Below, in pieces: positions 34,264-43,988 of a stretch of DNA of 64,000 bases (the stretch's first letter is position 1; every line of letters starts with the position of its first letter). The notes under the pieces are model-generated. The model saw only the letters and a program-made list of their open reading frames with translations, had not been told where the DNA came from and searched no databases. The DNA is from Streptomyces sp. WZ-12 (GTDB lineage: Bacteria > Actinomycetota > Actinomycetes > Streptomycetales > Streptomycetaceae), in the NCBI RefSeq assembly GCF_028898845.1, contig NZ_CP118574.1, positions 4,809,001 to 4,873,000 of the forward strand. The letters are read 5' to 3'. The position numbers were made by a program, and so were the translations under genes.

Positions 34264-35451
34264 ATGAGCACCAAGGACTTCGTGGAGAAGGACTACTACA
34301 AGGTCCTCGGCGTCCCCAAGGACGCCACCGAAGCGGAGATCAAGAAGGCGTACCGCAAGCTGGCCCGGGAGAACCACCCGGACGCCAACAAGGGCGACGC
34401 CAAGGCCGAGGAGCGCTTCAAGGAGATCTCCGAGGCCAACGACGTGCTCGGCGACGCCAAGCGCCGCAAGGAGTACGACGAGGCCCGGGCGCTGTTCGGC
34501 AACGGCGGCTTCCGGCCCGGCCCCGGCGGGGGCGGGAGCTTCAACTTCGACCTCGGCGACCTCTTCGGGGGCGCCGGGGGCGCGGGCGGCTCCGGCTCCG
34601 GTGCCGGCGGTTTCGGCGGCGGGCTCGGGGACGTCTTCGGCGGCCTGTTCAACCGCGGCGGCGCCGGCACCGGCACCCGCACGCAGCCGCGCCGCGGCCA
34701 GGACATCGAGTCCGAGGTGACGCTCAGCTTCACCGAGGCGGTCGACGGGGCCACGGTCCCGCTGCGGATGTCCAGCCAGGCGCCCTGCAAGGCGTGTTCG
34801 GGCACCGGCGACAAAAACGGTACGCCGCGGGTCTGCCCGACCTGTGTCGGCACCGGCCAGATCAGCCGGGGCGCGGGCGGCGGCTTCTCGCTCACCGACC
34901 CGTGCGCCGACTGCAAGGGCCGCGGCCTGATCGCGCAGGAGCCCTGCGAGGTCTGCAAGGGCAGCGGCCGGGCGTCCAGCGCCCGCACGATGCAGGTCCG
35001 CATCCCCGCGGGCGTCTCCGACGGGCAGCGCATCCGGCTGCGCGGCAAGGGCGCTCCGGGCGAGCACGGCGGCCCGGCCGGTGACCTCTACGTGGTCGTC
35101 CATGTCGAGGCCCACCCGGTCTTCGGCCGCAAGGGCGACAACCTCACCGTCACGGTGCCGGTCACCTTCCCGGAGGCCGCGCTCGGCGGCGAGGTCAAGG
35201 TGCCGACGCTGGGCGGCCCGCCGGTCACGCTCAAGCTGCCGGCCGGCACGCCCAACGGACGCACCATGCGGGCCCGCGGCAAGGGCGCGACCCGTAAGGA
35301 CGGCACCCGCGGTGATCTGCTGGTCACCATAGAGGTGGTCGTTCCCAAGGACCTCGGCGACCAGGCCAGGCAGGCGCTGGAGTCCTATCGCGAGGCGACC
35401 GCGGGCCCGGACCCGCGGGCGGAGCTGTTCCAGGCCGCGAAGGGAGCATGA
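34264..35451 (+). CDS. dnaJ: Co-chaperone DnaJ
   Basis: 395 residues. The J domain has its HPD at ENHPDANKG. A Gly/Phe-rich linker rich in GGAGG follows, then four CxxCxGxG zinc repeats (CKACSGTG, CPTCVGTG, CADCKGRG, CEVCKGSG) and the C-terminal substrate domains. It stimulates DnaK ATPase and presents substrates. A strong AGGGAGG lies before the ATG. The stop is 1 bp before the hspR start. Confidence 0.98.
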   Translation: MSTKDFVEKDYYKVLGVPKDATEAEIKKAYRKLARENHPDANKGDAKAEERFKEISEANDVLGDAKRRKEYDEARALFGNGGFRPGPGGGGSFNFDLGDLFGGAGGAGGSGSGAGGFGGGLGDVFGGLFNRGGAGTGTRTQPRRGQDIESEVTLSFTEAVDGATVPLRMSSQAPCKACSGTGDKNGTPRVCPTCVGTGQISRGAGGGFSLTDPCADCKGRGLIAQEPCEVCKGSGRASSARTMQVRIPAGVSDGQRIRLRGKGAPGEHGGPAGDLYVVVHVEAHPVFGRKGDNLTVTVPVTFPEAALGGEVKVPTLGGPPVTLKLPAGTPNGRTMRARGKGATRKDGTRGDLLVTIEVVVPKDLGDQARQALESYREATAGPDPRAELFQAAKGA

Positions 35452-35452
35452 G

Positions 35453-35908
35453 ATGGACAGCCGGGGCGGGCAGCGTCGTAACCCGTATGAACTGACCGAA
35501 GAATCGCCGGTGTACGTCATCTCCGTCGCGGCCCAGCTCTCCGGCCTGCACCCGCAGACCCTGCGGCAGTACGACCGCCTGGGGCTGGTCTCGCCCGACC
35601 GCACGGCCGGGCGGGGCCGCCGCTACTCCGCCCGCGACATCGAACTGCTGCGCACCGTCCAGCAGTTGTCGCAGGAGGAGGGCATCAACCTCGCCGGCAT
35701 CAAGCGCATCATCGAGCTGGAGAACCAGGTCGCGGCGCTCCAGCAGCGGGTCGCCGAGCTCCAGGGCGCCCTGGAGGGCGCGGCCAGCACGATGCGGCAG
35801 CGGGAGGCGGCGGTGCACGCCTCGTACCGCCGCGATCTGGTGCCGTACCAGGACGTGCAGCAGACCAGCGCGTTGGTCGTCTGGCGGCCCAAGCGGTCGT
35901 CGGAGTGA
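35453..35908 (+). CDS. hspR: Heat-shock repressor HspR (MerR family)
   Basis: 151 residues: a MerR winged helix (YVISVAAQLSGLHPQTLRQYDRLGLVSPDRT), the GRRYSARDIELLRTVQQLSQEEGINLAGIKRI helix pair and a coiled coil. It represses dnaK and clpB through HAIR sites, both of which are present in this window. It is the last gene of the operon. Confidence 0.97.
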   Translation: MDSRGGQRRNPYELTEESPVYVISVAAQLSGLHPQTLRQYDRLGLVSPDRTAGRGRRYSARDIELLRTVQQLSQEEGINLAGIKRIIELENQVAALQQRVAELQGALEGAASTMRQREAAVHASYRRDLVPYQDVQQTSALVVWRPKRSSE

Positions 35909-35927
35909 CGCCGCGGTCGACGCGATG

Positions 35928-35960
35928 AAGGGCCGGGATGGCGCAGCCACCCCGGCCCTT
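35928..35960 (+). terminator. Terminator of the dnaK operon
   Basis: AAGGGCCGGG (35928-35937) pairs with CCCGGCCCTT (35951-35960), 20 bp after hspR. Confidence 0.85.
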
Positions 35961-35988
35961 CGCGCATTCCCGCCCAACTCCCCCGTGG

Positions 35989-36393
35989 TCAGCAGCCGTT
36001 GTAGCCCGCGGTGGGCATCGACAGCCGCCGGTGCACCCGCGACTTCATCGCCAGGGTGTAGACCGGCTCGTCCAGGTCGGCGGTCTCCAGTCGGACGCCG
36101 GCCGCCGCGCAGCGTTCGGTGAACTCGTCGGCGCCGTTGATGGCGTACTCCAGCGCCCGGCGGTTGGGCGCGACGAACACGTCGACCAGGCCCTTTTCGA
36201 CGTCGTGCCACAGTGCGCTGTGGTCGGCGCGCAGTTGGTGCAGGCTGAGCTGGCAGGTCAGGCGGTAGTCACGGGCTGCCGCCCACTGTTTGCACATGGC
36301 GTGCTGGCTGCGGTCATCGACCAGGAACGGATCCTCGTCCAGCTCGGACAGCGGCATCAGGCAGGCGATCGCCGTCACTCGGACCGAGTTCAT
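35989..36393 (-). CDS. Uncharacterised protein with resolvase-like outline
   Basis: 134 residues. The pattern SQHAMCKQWAAARDYRL, LWHDVEKGLVDVFVAPNRRALEYA and FTERCAAAGVRLE follows the order of the serine-recombinase N-terminal domain (R/Q helix, G-x-V-D-x-v-v strand, late A-G-V). The catalytic serine and arginine context is not convincing and no DNA-binding domain follows. If the likeness is real it is a domesticated, inactive fold. It is coupled to the zinc-ribbon gene by an ATGA overlap. Confidence 0.55.
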   Translation of the reverse strand: MNSVRVTAIACLMPLSELDEDPFLVDDRSQHAMCKQWAAARDYRLTCQLSLHQLRADHSALWHDVEKGLVDVFVAPNRRALEYAINGADEFTERCAAAGVRLETADLDEPVYTLAMKSRVHRRLSMPTAGYNGC

Positions 36394-36635
36394 CGTGCCC
36401 TCCGGGGCGTGGCGACTGTGGGGGCGACGATACCCCCGCGAAGGGCCCGGGGTGGAGGGGCGGCGCCGGGCGGCGACGCATATCCGCAGGCGTGGCAGAT
36501 CTTCCAGCCGTCCTGATTCACGGCCAACTGCCCGCCGCAGCGCGGGCAGTTCTCGGCGCACGGGCGGGGACGCCTGGTGCGTTTCCCGGGCAGCGGGCGC
36601 GGAACGGTCGTCGTGTTGCGTAGTGCCGACGCCAT
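36390..36635 (-). CDS. Small zinc-ribbon protein
   Basis: 81 residues: a basic N-terminus (RPLPGKRTRRPRP), the zinc ribbon CPRCGG-x10-CHACGY, and an Ala/Pro-rich tail. The stop overlaps the next start (ATGA). It could bind nucleic acid or serve as a structural subunit. The ~270 bp upstream show no gene. Confidence 0.65.
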   Translation of the reverse strand: MASALRNTTTVPRPLPGKRTRRPRPCAENCPRCGGQLAVNQDGWKICHACGYASPPGAAPPPRALRGGIVAPTVATPRRAR

Positions 36636-36903
36636 GCGGCCTCCCACTGCCGTCTTTTCTGCCCGGGACAGGTCCGATGCCGCTCACGGATGTGCGGAGG
36701 TGTTCGGTTCCTGCCGTTCTTGAGTACCAGTTGGGGGCCCAGGAGCGGATTTGAACGGTCCGGTTTCGGCCAGGTCCGGACCTGGTGGACGGGCCGGCCC
36801 GCCCGGTACCCGTACCGGCCAGGCGCGTCGGCGGGCATACGGCCGATACCAGGGGCGTGGTGCGCGGGCGCGCAGGGTGGCGGGGCGGGTGCCGGCGGGG
36901 CGC

Positions 36904-37308
36904 TCAGGCCCGCCCGAGGGCCCGGGCCACCGCGATCTCGATCAGCACGCGGTCCGGGTTGGGCGACGGGGTCCGGCCGTACCGCTCGGCGTACCGGCGC
37001 TCGGCGTCGGCCACCGCCGCCGCGTCGGTCCGCACCCGGGCGATGCCCTCCAGGGTCGCCCAGCGGCGGCGGTCCACCTGGCACACCGCCACCCGCGCCC
37101 CGTCGACGCCGGCGGCGAGGACGTTCTTGGCCTTGGTGCTGTCCTTGCGGGTGATGACCCGCGCGATCCGCTGCCCGGCGTCGTAGGTGACGCCGACCGG
37201 GACGACGTGCGGGGTGCCGTTGGCCCGCGGCGTCGTGAGGGTCGACATGAGGTGCTCGTCCCAGAAGGCGAGGTACTCGGGGGGCAGTGCGCTCAGGTCG
37301 TGGGCCAT
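36904..37308 (-). CDS. F420/FMN-binding split-barrel protein (FDOR-B-like)
   Basis: 134 residues of the pyridoxamine-phosphate-oxidase-like split barrel: LAFWDEHLMSTLTTPRANGTPHVVPVGVTYD, then a KDSTKAKNV phosphate-binding segment and WATLEGIARV. Actinomycete members of this size are usually F420-dependent reductases or F420-binding proteins of unknown substrate. It stands alone. Confidence 0.8.
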   Translation of the reverse strand: MAHDLSALPPEYLAFWDEHLMSTLTTPRANGTPHVVPVGVTYDAGQRIARVITRKDSTKAKNVLAAGVDGARVAVCQVDRRRWATLEGIARVRTDAAAVADAERRYAERYGRTPSPNPDRVLIEIAVARALGRA

Positions 37309-37350
37309 GGGGCCAGGGTAGTTGGGGGCCGGAGGGCGGCCCCCGGCCGG

Positions 37351-37932
37351 TCACTCGAACTCGGTCGTCTCCAGGTCGAAGGAGAAGGGGGCGGGGAGGG
37401 GGAGGGCTTTGCCGAAGGGGACGGTGGTGCTGCCCCCGTAGTCCCCGTCGGAAGGCTCGCTGAACAGCGTCACTGCCGACCTGTCGTGGTCGACGAGGAG
37501 GTAGAGCGGAATACCGGCACGCGCGTAGGCGTACCTCTTTCCCTCGCGGTCGTTGCGGGGCTTGCTCGACGTCACCTCGACGACCATGGCGACGCCGTCG
37601 CTGGGCATCCAGGGCGGTGCGCCCCGGAAGAGGCGCAAGGAGCGCGGGGCGAAGGTGGCGTTGGGGATCACATGGTCTGCGGGATGGTCGCCCGAGCTGG
37701 AGAGGACCAACCCCTTGCCGCCCGAGCTCCGCATGGGCGTTGCCGATTGCCCATACACCTGCTCGTTGATGATGCCCAGGTAGTCCTCGTGGTCGCCGTC
37801 CGTCGGCGGTGTCACAACAAGCTCCCCCTCGACGAGCTCGGCCCGGAACCCCTCAGGGGTGTCCAGGCTGAGAAAGAAGTCCAGGAGGGTTTCCTTGTCC
37901 GTGGCCATCGGCTCGTGTGCCATAGCCGTCAT
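37351..37932 (-). CDS. Uma2-family (DUF820) PD-(D/E)XK nuclease-fold protein
   Basis: 193 residues with the Uma2 order: AELVEGELVVTPP (Glu), VIPNATFAPRS where the family has its D-x-x, GVAMVVEVTSSKPRNDREGKRYAYARAGIPLYLLVD (E-V-x-S and K) and a final hydrophobic strand. The fold is endonuclease-like, but the biological role is unknown and Streptomyces genomes carry many copies. The first Asp of the active site appears replaced (NATFAP), so activity is uncertain. Confidence 0.85.
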   Translation of the reverse strand: MTAMAHEPMATDKETLLDFFLSLDTPEGFRAELVEGELVVTPPTDGDHEDYLGIINEQVYGQSATPMRSSGGKGLVLSSSGDHPADHVIPNATFAPRSLRLFRGAPPWMPSDGVAMVVEVTSSKPRNDREGKRYAYARAGIPLYLLVDHDRSAVTLFSEPSDGDYGGSTTVPFGKALPLPAPFSFDLETTEFE

Positions 37933-38027
37933 GCTGCACCTCCTTGTGGTCGAAGGCCAGTGTCACGGGCCCCGCCGGCGGGATGAAGCCGATGGTCGGA
38001 TCTTCACTCGTAAGCGTGAGCGATTTA

Positions 38028-38048
38028 CTTGAGTGGAGTAGACTCAAC
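38028..38048 (+). promoter_or_regulatory. HAIR operator of clpB
   Basis: CTTGAGT-N7-ACTCAAC, a one-mismatch HAIR inverted repeat, about 80 bp before the clpB start. It places clpB under the HspR encoded 2 kb upstream. Confidence 0.92.
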
Positions 38049-38125
38049 TTATCGCATGTTGAGCAAGGCAGGATTGGATAGGGGAGCGCGCGGAGCGCCG
38101 GACGCACGAGGAGGATCAGGCAGAC

Positions 38126-40759
38126 GTGGACGCCGAGCTGACCAACAAGAGCCGGGAGGCGCTGAGCGCCGCCAATGAGCGGGCGGTCACCGCCGGGCAC
38201 GCGGACATGACGTCCGCGCACCTCTTGCTCGCCCTGCTCGCCGGGCAGGACAACGAGAACATCATGGATCTGCTGGCGGCCGTCGAGGCGGACGCCGCCC
38301 AGCTCCGTTCCGGCGCCGAGCGGCAGCTCGCCGGGCTGCCCAGCATCCAGGGCTCGACCGTGGCCCCGCCGCAGCCGGACCGCGAGCTGCTCGCCGTCAT
38401 CGCGGACGCCGCCCAGCGCGCCAAGGAGCTGGGCGACGCCTACATCTCCACCGAGCACCTGCTCATCGGCATCGCCGCCAAGGGCGGTCGCACCGGTGAG
38501 CTGCTGGAGCAGCAGGGCGCCACCGCCAAGAAGCTGCTGGCCGCCTTCGAGGCCAGCCGCGGCGGCCAGCGGGTGACCAACGCCGATCCGGAGGGCACGT
38601 ACAAGGCGTTGGAGAAGTTCGGTACGGATTTCACTGCGGCGGCTCGTGAGGGCAAGTTGGATCCGGTGATTGGGCGGGATCAGGAGATTCGGCGGGTGGT
38701 GCAGGTGTTGTCCCGTCGTACGAAGAACAATCCGGTGTTGATTGGTGAGCCGGGTGTGGGCAAGACCGCGGTGGTGGAGGGGTTGGCGCAGCGGATTGTG
38801 AAGGGGGATGTGCCGGAGTCGTTGCGTGACAAGCGGTTGGTTGCGTTGGATTTGGGGGCGATGGTTGCGGGGGCGAAGTATCGGGGTGAGTTTGAGGAGC
38901 GGTTGAAGACCGTTTTGGCGGAGATCAAGGCCAGTGATGGGCAGGTGATCACGTTCATTGATGAGTTGCACACGGTGGTTGGTGCGGGTGCTGGTGGGGA
39001 TTCGGCGATGGATGCGGGCAACATGCTCAAGCCGATGCTGGCGCGGGGTGAGTTGCGGATGGTGGGTGCGACGACGCTGGATGAGTACCGCGAGCGGATC
39101 GAGAAGGATCCGGCGTTGGAGCGGCGTTTTCAGCAGGTGTTGGTGGCGGAGCCGACCGTTGAGGACACGGTGGCGATCCTGCGGGGGTTGAAGGGGCGTT
39201 ACGAGGCGCACCACAAGGTGCAGATCGCCGATTCGGCGTTGGTGGCCGCGGCCACCCTCTCCGACCGCTACATCACCTCCCGTTTCCTGCCGGACAAGGC
39301 CATCGACCTGGTCGATGAGGCGGCTTCCCGGCTGCGGATGGAGATCGACTCCTCGCCGGTGGAGATCGACGAACTCCAGCGCTCGGTGGACCGGTTGAAG
39401 ATGGAGGAGCTGGCGCTCAAGAACGAGACCGACGCCGGCTCGGTGGCGCGGCTGGAGAAGCTGCGCAAGGACCTGGCGGACAAGGAGGAGGAGCTGCGTG
39501 GGCTGACCGCGCGGTGGGAGAAGGAGAAGCAGTCCCTCAACCGCGTCGGTGAGCTCAAGGAGCGGCTGGACGAGTTGCGGGGGCAGGCGGAGCGGGCCCA
39601 GCGCGACGGCGACTTCGACACCGCCTCCCAACTGCTCTATGGCGAGATCCCGGGCCTGGAGCGGGAGTTGGCGCAGGCCGCGCAGGCGGAGGCCGAGCAG
39701 GAGGCGGCCAAGGAGTCGATGGTCAAGGAGGAGGTCGGCCCGGACGACATCGCCGACGTGGTCGGCTCCTGGACCGGCATCCCCGCCGGACGACTGCTGG
39801 AAGGCGAGAGCCACAAGCTGCTGCGCATGGAGGAGGAGCTGGGCAGGCGGCTGATCGGTCAGGGCGAGGCGGTCCGCGCGGTCTCCGACGCGGTGCGCCG
39901 CACCCGTGCGGGTATCGCTGATCCGGATCGGCCCACCGGCTCCTTCCTCTTCCTTGGTCCCACCGGGGTGGGCAAGACCGAACTGGCCAAGGCGTTGGCC
40001 GACTTCCTCTTCGACGACGAGCGGGCGATGGTCCGCATCGACATGTCGGAGTACGGCGAGAAGCACAGCGTGGCCCGCCTGGTGGGCGCGCCTCCTGGTT
40101 ACGTTGGGTATGAGGAGGGTGGTCAGCTTACGGAGGCGGTACGTCGTCGTCCGTACAGTGTGGTGTTGCTCGATGAGGTGGAGAAGGCGCATCACGAGGT
40201 CTTCGACATCTTGTTGCAGGTGTTGGATGACGGTCGGCTCACGGATGGTCAGGGGCGCACCGTCGACTTCCGGAACACCATCCTCATCCTGACCTCCAAC
40301 CTCGGCTCCGCTTTCCTGATGGATCCGTTGCTGAAGGAGGAGCAGAAGAGGGAGAAGGTGCTGGAGGCGGTGCGTGCCGCCTTCCGTCCGGAGTTCCTCA
40401 ACCGGCTTGATGATCTGGTGGTGTTCCATCCGTTGGGCACTGATCAGCTTCAGCGGATCGCGCGGATTCAGTTGGACCACCTGCAGCGTCGCCTGGGCGA
40501 CCGCCGCCTCACCCTGGACGTCACCGACCGCGCGCTGACCTGGCTCGCCTGGCTCGGCCAGGAGCCGGTCGTCGACGCTCCGGCCCCGGACCTCTCCTAC
40601 GGAGCCCGCCCGCTGCGCCGCCTGGTCCAGACGGCCATCGGTGATCAGTTGGCGCGCGCCATCCTGGCCGGCGACGTGCTCGACGGGGACACGGTCCGGG
40701 TGGACGTGGACACCGACGGCGAGCGCTTGTCGGTGGCCGCGGTGCGCCCCGCGGCCTGA
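38126..40759 (+). CDS. clpB: Disaggregase ClpB (Hsp100)
   Basis: 877 residues, full length: Clp N repeats, AAA1 with Walker [10 protein letters not shown], a coiled-coil middle domain ([20 protein letters not shown] onward), AAA2 with GPTGVGKTE and a C-terminal sensor-2 GARPLRR. It works with DnaK/DnaJ/GrpE to rescue aggregates. The start is GTG 38126. Synonymous codon choice alternates in blocks: 38600-39230, 40090-40260 and 40370-40480 use many TTG, GGT, GTT and GAT codons, while the rest is C/G-ending. Confidence 0.97.
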   Translation: MDAELTNKSREALSAANERAVTAGHADMTSAHLLLALLAGQDNENIMDLLAAVEADAAQLRSGAERQLAGLPSIQGSTVAPPQPDRELLAVIADAAQRAKELGDAYISTEHLLIGIAAKGGRTGELLEQQGATAKKLLAAFEASRGGQRVTNADPEGTYKALEKFGTDFTAAAREGKLDPVIGRDQEIRRVVQVLSRRTKNNPVLIGEPGVGKTAVVEGLAQRIVKGDVPESLRDKRLVALDLGAMVAGAKYRGEFEERLKTVLAEIKASDGQVITFIDELHTVVGAGAGGDSAMDAGNMLKPMLARGELRMVGATTLDEYRERIEKDPALERRFQQVLVAEPTVEDTVAILRGLKGRYEAHHKVQIADSALVAAATLSDRYITSRFLPDKAIDLVDEAASRLRMEIDSSPVEIDELQRSVDRLKMEELALKNETDAGSVARLEKLRKDLADKEEELRGLTARWEKEKQSLNRVGELKERLDELRGQAERAQRDGDFDTASQLLYGEIPGLERELAQAAQAEAEQEAAKESMVKEEVGPDDIADVVGSWTGIPAGRLLEGESHKLLRMEEELGRRLIGQGEAVRAVSDAVRRTRAGIADPDRPTGSFLFLGPTGVGKTELAKALADFLFDDERAMVRIDMSEYGEKHSVARLVGAPPGYVGYEEGGQLTEAVRRRPYSVVLLDEVEKAHHEVFDILLQVLDDGRLTDGQGRTVDFRNTILILTSNLGSAFLMDPLLKEEQKREKVLEAVRAAFRPEFLNRLDDLVVFHPLGTDQLQRIARIQLDHLQRRLGDRRLTLDVTDRALTWLAWLGQEPVVDAPAPDLSYGARPLRRLVQTAIGDQLARAILAGDVLDGDTVRVDVDTDGERLSVAAVRPAA

Positions 40760-40881
40760 CGGCGCCGGGCGCCCCGCGGCCGCGCCGTCGCCCCCATACG
40801 CGCCGGTCCGCCGCCCCGGGGTTGCCAGGACCGGGAGCGTATGGGGGAGGATGGCAGGGACCATACGAAGGGAATTCCACG

Positions 40882-41418
40882 GTGAGCATCGACCCGTCCT
40901 CGATTCCGAATTTCGGGGGCCAGCCCGAACCGCAGCCGTCGGGGCCTGAGGGGCCCGTCGTCCCCGACCAGGACCTGGTCAAGCAGTTGCTCGACCAGAT
41001 GGAGCTGAAGTACGTCGTCGACGAGGAGGGTGACCTCGCCGCCCCGTGGGAGCAGTTCCGCACGTACTTCATGTTCCGCGGTGAGGCGGAGCAGGAGATC
41101 TTCTCCGTCCGCACGTTCTACGACCGCGCCCACGACATCGACGAGAAGCTGAAGCTGCTGGAGGCGATCGACGACTGGAACCGTCGGACGCTCTGGCCCA
41201 AGGTGTACACCCACACCCACGACGACGGCAGCGTCCGTCTGATCGGTGAGGCATCGATGCTGGTCGGCACCGGCGTCTCGCTCGAACACTTCGTGTCGAG
41301 CACGGTGAGCTGGGTACGTGCCTCGATCGAATTCGACAAGTGGATCGTCGAGCAGCTCGGCCTGGAGGCCGAGATCGAAGGCGACTCCGACGAGAAGCCG
41401 GGCGACGACGAGGGCTGA
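40882..41418 (+). CDS. YbjN-domain protein (type III secretion chaperone-like fold)
   Basis: 178 residues: a Pro/Gln-rich start, VKQLLDQMELKYVVDEEGDLAAPW, then TYFMFRGEAEQEIFSVRTFYDR and a long C-terminal helix with an acidic tail. YbjN proteins are thought to be stabilising chaperone-like factors; a specific partner is unknown. GTG 40882 follows GAAGGGA. Confidence 0.85.
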   Translation: MSIDPSSIPNFGGQPEPQPSGPEGPVVPDQDLVKQLLDQMELKYVVDEEGDLAAPWEQFRTYFMFRGEAEQEIFSVRTFYDRAHDIDEKLKLLEAIDDWNRRTLWPKVYTHTHDDGSVRLIGEASMLVGTGVSLEHFVSSTVSWVRASIEFDKWIVEQLGLEAEIEGDSDEKPGDDEG

Positions 41419-41508
41419 GAGCCCCTCGCGTCCTGGCTGCCCGGGCCCCGGAACCGACGCCGTCGGCTCCGGGGCCCGCGGTCGTTCCCGGGCCGGCGCC
41501 CGGCCGCC

Positions 41509-42711
41509 TCACAGCGGTATCGCGGCGACGGTCAGCAGGTACGCCCCGTACCCGGAGGAGAGCGCGGCCAACGCGCCGCACAGCAGGGCGGTGGTGCGCC
41601 GGTGGGCCCCGGCCAGTGCCCGGGCCGCCGGCAGCAGCAGGGGGAAGGCCGGCAGCAGGAAACGCGGCTTCGACGCGAAGTAGTGGGTGCCGCCCAGGGC
41701 GAGGACGACCAGCACGGTGACGTAGCCGAGCACCGCGGCCGGCGGCCGGTCCGCCACCAGCAGGGCGTACAGCAGCAGCGCCACCGCGACCACGGCGAGC
41801 GCCATGCAGTACGCCGGTGGCGCCCCGGTGAGCACCAGGCGCCGGACCGCGCGCAGCGTGTCCCGGCCGAGGTCGAACCGCGAGCCCCACAGTGCCTGCA
41901 CGTCGAGGTAGCCCAGCGGTCCGTGGCCGGTGTGCCACCCCACCCACAGCACGTACGCCAGCCACCCGGTCGGCGCCAGCAGCGCGGCCGCCCACAGTCG
42001 CCCGGGTGGCACCCGCCCGCCGGCCCGGCCGTCCGGGCGGCGCTGCCGCCAGGCCACGGCCACCACCGCCAGCTCCACCGCGGCGACGCTCGCCAGCGCG
42101 CTGGGCCGGGCCAGCCCCGCCAGCGCGGCCAGCGCCCCGGCCCACACCGGGCGCCGGGTCAGCAGCGCGTACAGCGACCAGGCGGCCAGCGCGGTCAGCA
42201 GCGGCTCGGTGTACGCCATCGACTCGACGACGGCGTGCGGCAGCAGCGCCCACAGGGCGACGAGCAGGACGCCGGTGCGCCGCCCGTGCAGGCGCTCGCC
42301 CACCGCGAAGATCCCCCAGGCCGCCGCCAGCGCCGCGGCCCAGGAGACCAGCAGCCCCGCGGAGGCCGCACCGAGGGGCACCGCCGCCCGTAGGGCCCGC
42401 ACCAGCCACGGGTACAGCGGGAAGAACGCCAGGTCGGCCGCCGGCAGTTGGGGCCAGGTCCGGGTCACGGCCGGCGAACCATAGCCGTGCTGCGCGATGC
42501 TCAGGTACCACTGGGAGTCCCAGGACGCGCCCAGCAGCGTCCGCGGATGCCGGCCGGTGTGCCGGGCCCAGCCCGCCACGCACAGCACCCCGATGCCCCG
42601 GATCCCGGCGAACAGCAGCAGCGCCGGCCCCGCCCGTCGCGCCGCGGCCGCCACCCGTTCCCCGCCGGCCGCTGACGGCTCCCCGCCGCCCCCCAACGTC
42701 TCGGCGACCAC
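41509..42711 (-). CDS. Integral-membrane mannosyltransferase-like protein (GPI-MT-II/PIG-V-like)
   Basis: 400 residues with about nine membrane segments. The first outer loop has the catalytic-type acidic pair in GASWDSQWYLSIAQHGYG, and the next loop has FFPLYPWLVRAL. SMAYTEPLLTALAAWSL and KPRFLLPAFPLLLP are typical of polyprenol-phosphate-mannose-dependent transferases of the GT-C class. GTG 42711 follows GGAGG by 6 nt. It is probably involved in glycosylating a lipid or exported protein. Confidence 0.8.
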   Translation of the reverse strand: MVAETLGGGGEPSAAGGERVAAAARRAGPALLLFAGIRGIGVLCVAGWARHTGRHPRTLLGASWDSQWYLSIAQHGYGSPAVTRTWPQLPAADLAFFPLYPWLVRALRAAVPLGAASAGLLVSWAAALAAAWGIFAVGERLHGRRTGVLLVALWALLPHAVVESMAYTEPLLTALAAWSLYALLTRRPVWAGALAALAGLARPSALASVAAVELAVVAVAWRQRRPDGRAGGRVPPGRLWAAALLAPTGWLAYVLWVGWHTGHGPLGYLDVQALWGSRFDLGRDTLRAVRRLVLTGAPPAYCMALAVVAVALLLYALLVADRPPAAVLGYVTVLVVLALGGTHYFASKPRFLLPAFPLLLPAARALAGAHRRTTALLCGALAALSSGYGAYLLTVAAIPL

Positions 42712-42809
42712 CGCCCACCTCCGCTCACCCGTCGTCGCACCCGACTCTCGGTGCCCGTGCCGGGGCGTGCGAGCGGGGTGGTCGGATCGGGTGGCGCGCC
42801 GGTGGGCGG

Positions 42810-43988
42810 CTACAGCCGCTTGAGGCGGTCCGCCGCCTCCCGGAGCACCTCGACGCTCTTGCAGAACGCGAAGCGGACGAAGGGCGCGCCCTGGTCCTGG
42901 TGGTCGTAGAAGACGGCGTTGGGGATGGCGACGACGCCGGCGCGCTCGGGCAGCGAGCGGCAGAACGCGAAGCCGTCGCCCTCGCCGAGCGGGCGGATGT
43001 CGGTGGTGATGAAGTACGTGCCGGCCGGGCGGAAGACCTGGAAGCCGGCGTCGGCCAGGCCGGTGGCGAGGATGTCGCGCTTGGCGCGCAGATCGTCGCG
43101 GAGCCCGGTGAAGTAGGAGTCGGGCAGGGCCAGCGCCTCGGCCACGGCGTACTGGAAGGGGCCGGCCGAGACGTAGGTGAGGAACTGCTTGGCGGAGCGG
43201 ACCGCGGTGATCAGCGCGGGGGCGGCGGTCACCCAGCCGACCTTCCAGCCGGTGAACGAGAAGGTCTTGCCGGCCGAGCCGATGGTGACGGTGCGCTCGC
43301 GCATACCGGGGAACGAGGCGAGCGGCAGGTGTTCGCCCTCGAAGACCAGGTGTTCGTAGACCTCGTCGGTGATGACCAACAGGTCGCGCTCGACGGCGAG
43401 TTCGGCGATGGCGGCGAGCTCTTCGGAGGTCAGGACGGTGCCGGTGGGGTTGTGGGGGGTGTTGAGGAGGAGCAGGCGGGTGTCGTCGGTGAGGGCGTCG
43501 CGGAGCTCGTCGAGGTCGAGGTGGTACCGGCCGGTCTCCGCGGAGGGGCGCAGGGTCACCGGGACGCGGTGGCCGCCGGCCATCGCGATGCAGGCGGCGT
43601 AGGAGTCGTAGTAGGGCTCCAGGGCGATGACCTCGTCGCCCGGCTCGACCAGGGCGAGCAGCGCGGCGGCGATGGCCTCGGTGGCGCCGGCGGTGACCAG
43701 GACCTCGGTGTCGGGGTCGTAGGACAGGCCGCGGTGTCCGTAGAAGCGCTGGTGGTGGGCGGCGACGGCGGCGCGGAGTTCGGGGATGCCGGGGCCCGGC
43801 GGGTACTGGTTGCCACGACCGTCGCGGAGGGCGCGCACCGCCGCCTCCCGGACCTCCTCCGGACCGTCGGCATCGGGGAAGCCCTGGCCGAGGTTGATGG
43901 AGCCGGTGCGTTGGGCGAGCGCCGACATCTCGGCGAAGATCGTGGTGCCGAAGGCGGCGAGGCGGCGGTTGAGCAGCGGTCGGTCCAT
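42810..43988 (-). CDS. Class I/II PLP aminotransferase (N-succinyldiaminopimelate or kynurenine type)
   Basis: 392 residues. The fold-I motifs are INLGQGFPDADGPEEV, LLLLNTPHNPTGTVL (Asn), VITDEVYEHLVFEG (Asp/Tyr) and the PLP lysine in GSAGKTFSFTGWKVGW. The GQGFPD/NTPHNPTG style is shared by kynurenine/glutamine transaminases and actinobacterial DapC. The kynurenine operon is 10 kb away, so kynurenine is one possible substrate. ATG 43988 has GGAGG 9 nt upstream; the ATG at 43997 has it too close. Confidence 0.88.
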   Translation of the reverse strand: MDRPLLNRRLAAFGTTIFAEMSALAQRTGSINLGQGFPDADGPEEVREAAVRALRDGRGNQYPPGPGIPELRAAVAAHHQRFYGHRGLSYDPDTEVLVTAGATEAIAAALLALVEPGDEVIALEPYYDSYAACIAMAGGHRVPVTLRPSAETGRYHLDLDELRDALTDDTRLLLLNTPHNPTGTVLTSEELAAIAELAVERDLLVITDEVYEHLVFEGEHLPLASFPGMRERTVTIGSAGKTFSFTGWKVGWVTAAPALITAVRSAKQFLTYVSAGPFQYAVAEALALPDSYFTGLRDDLRAKRDILATGLADAGFQVFRPAGTYFITTDIRPLGEGDGFAFCRSLPERAGVVAIPNAVFYDHQDQGAPFVRFAFCKSVEVLREAADRLKRL

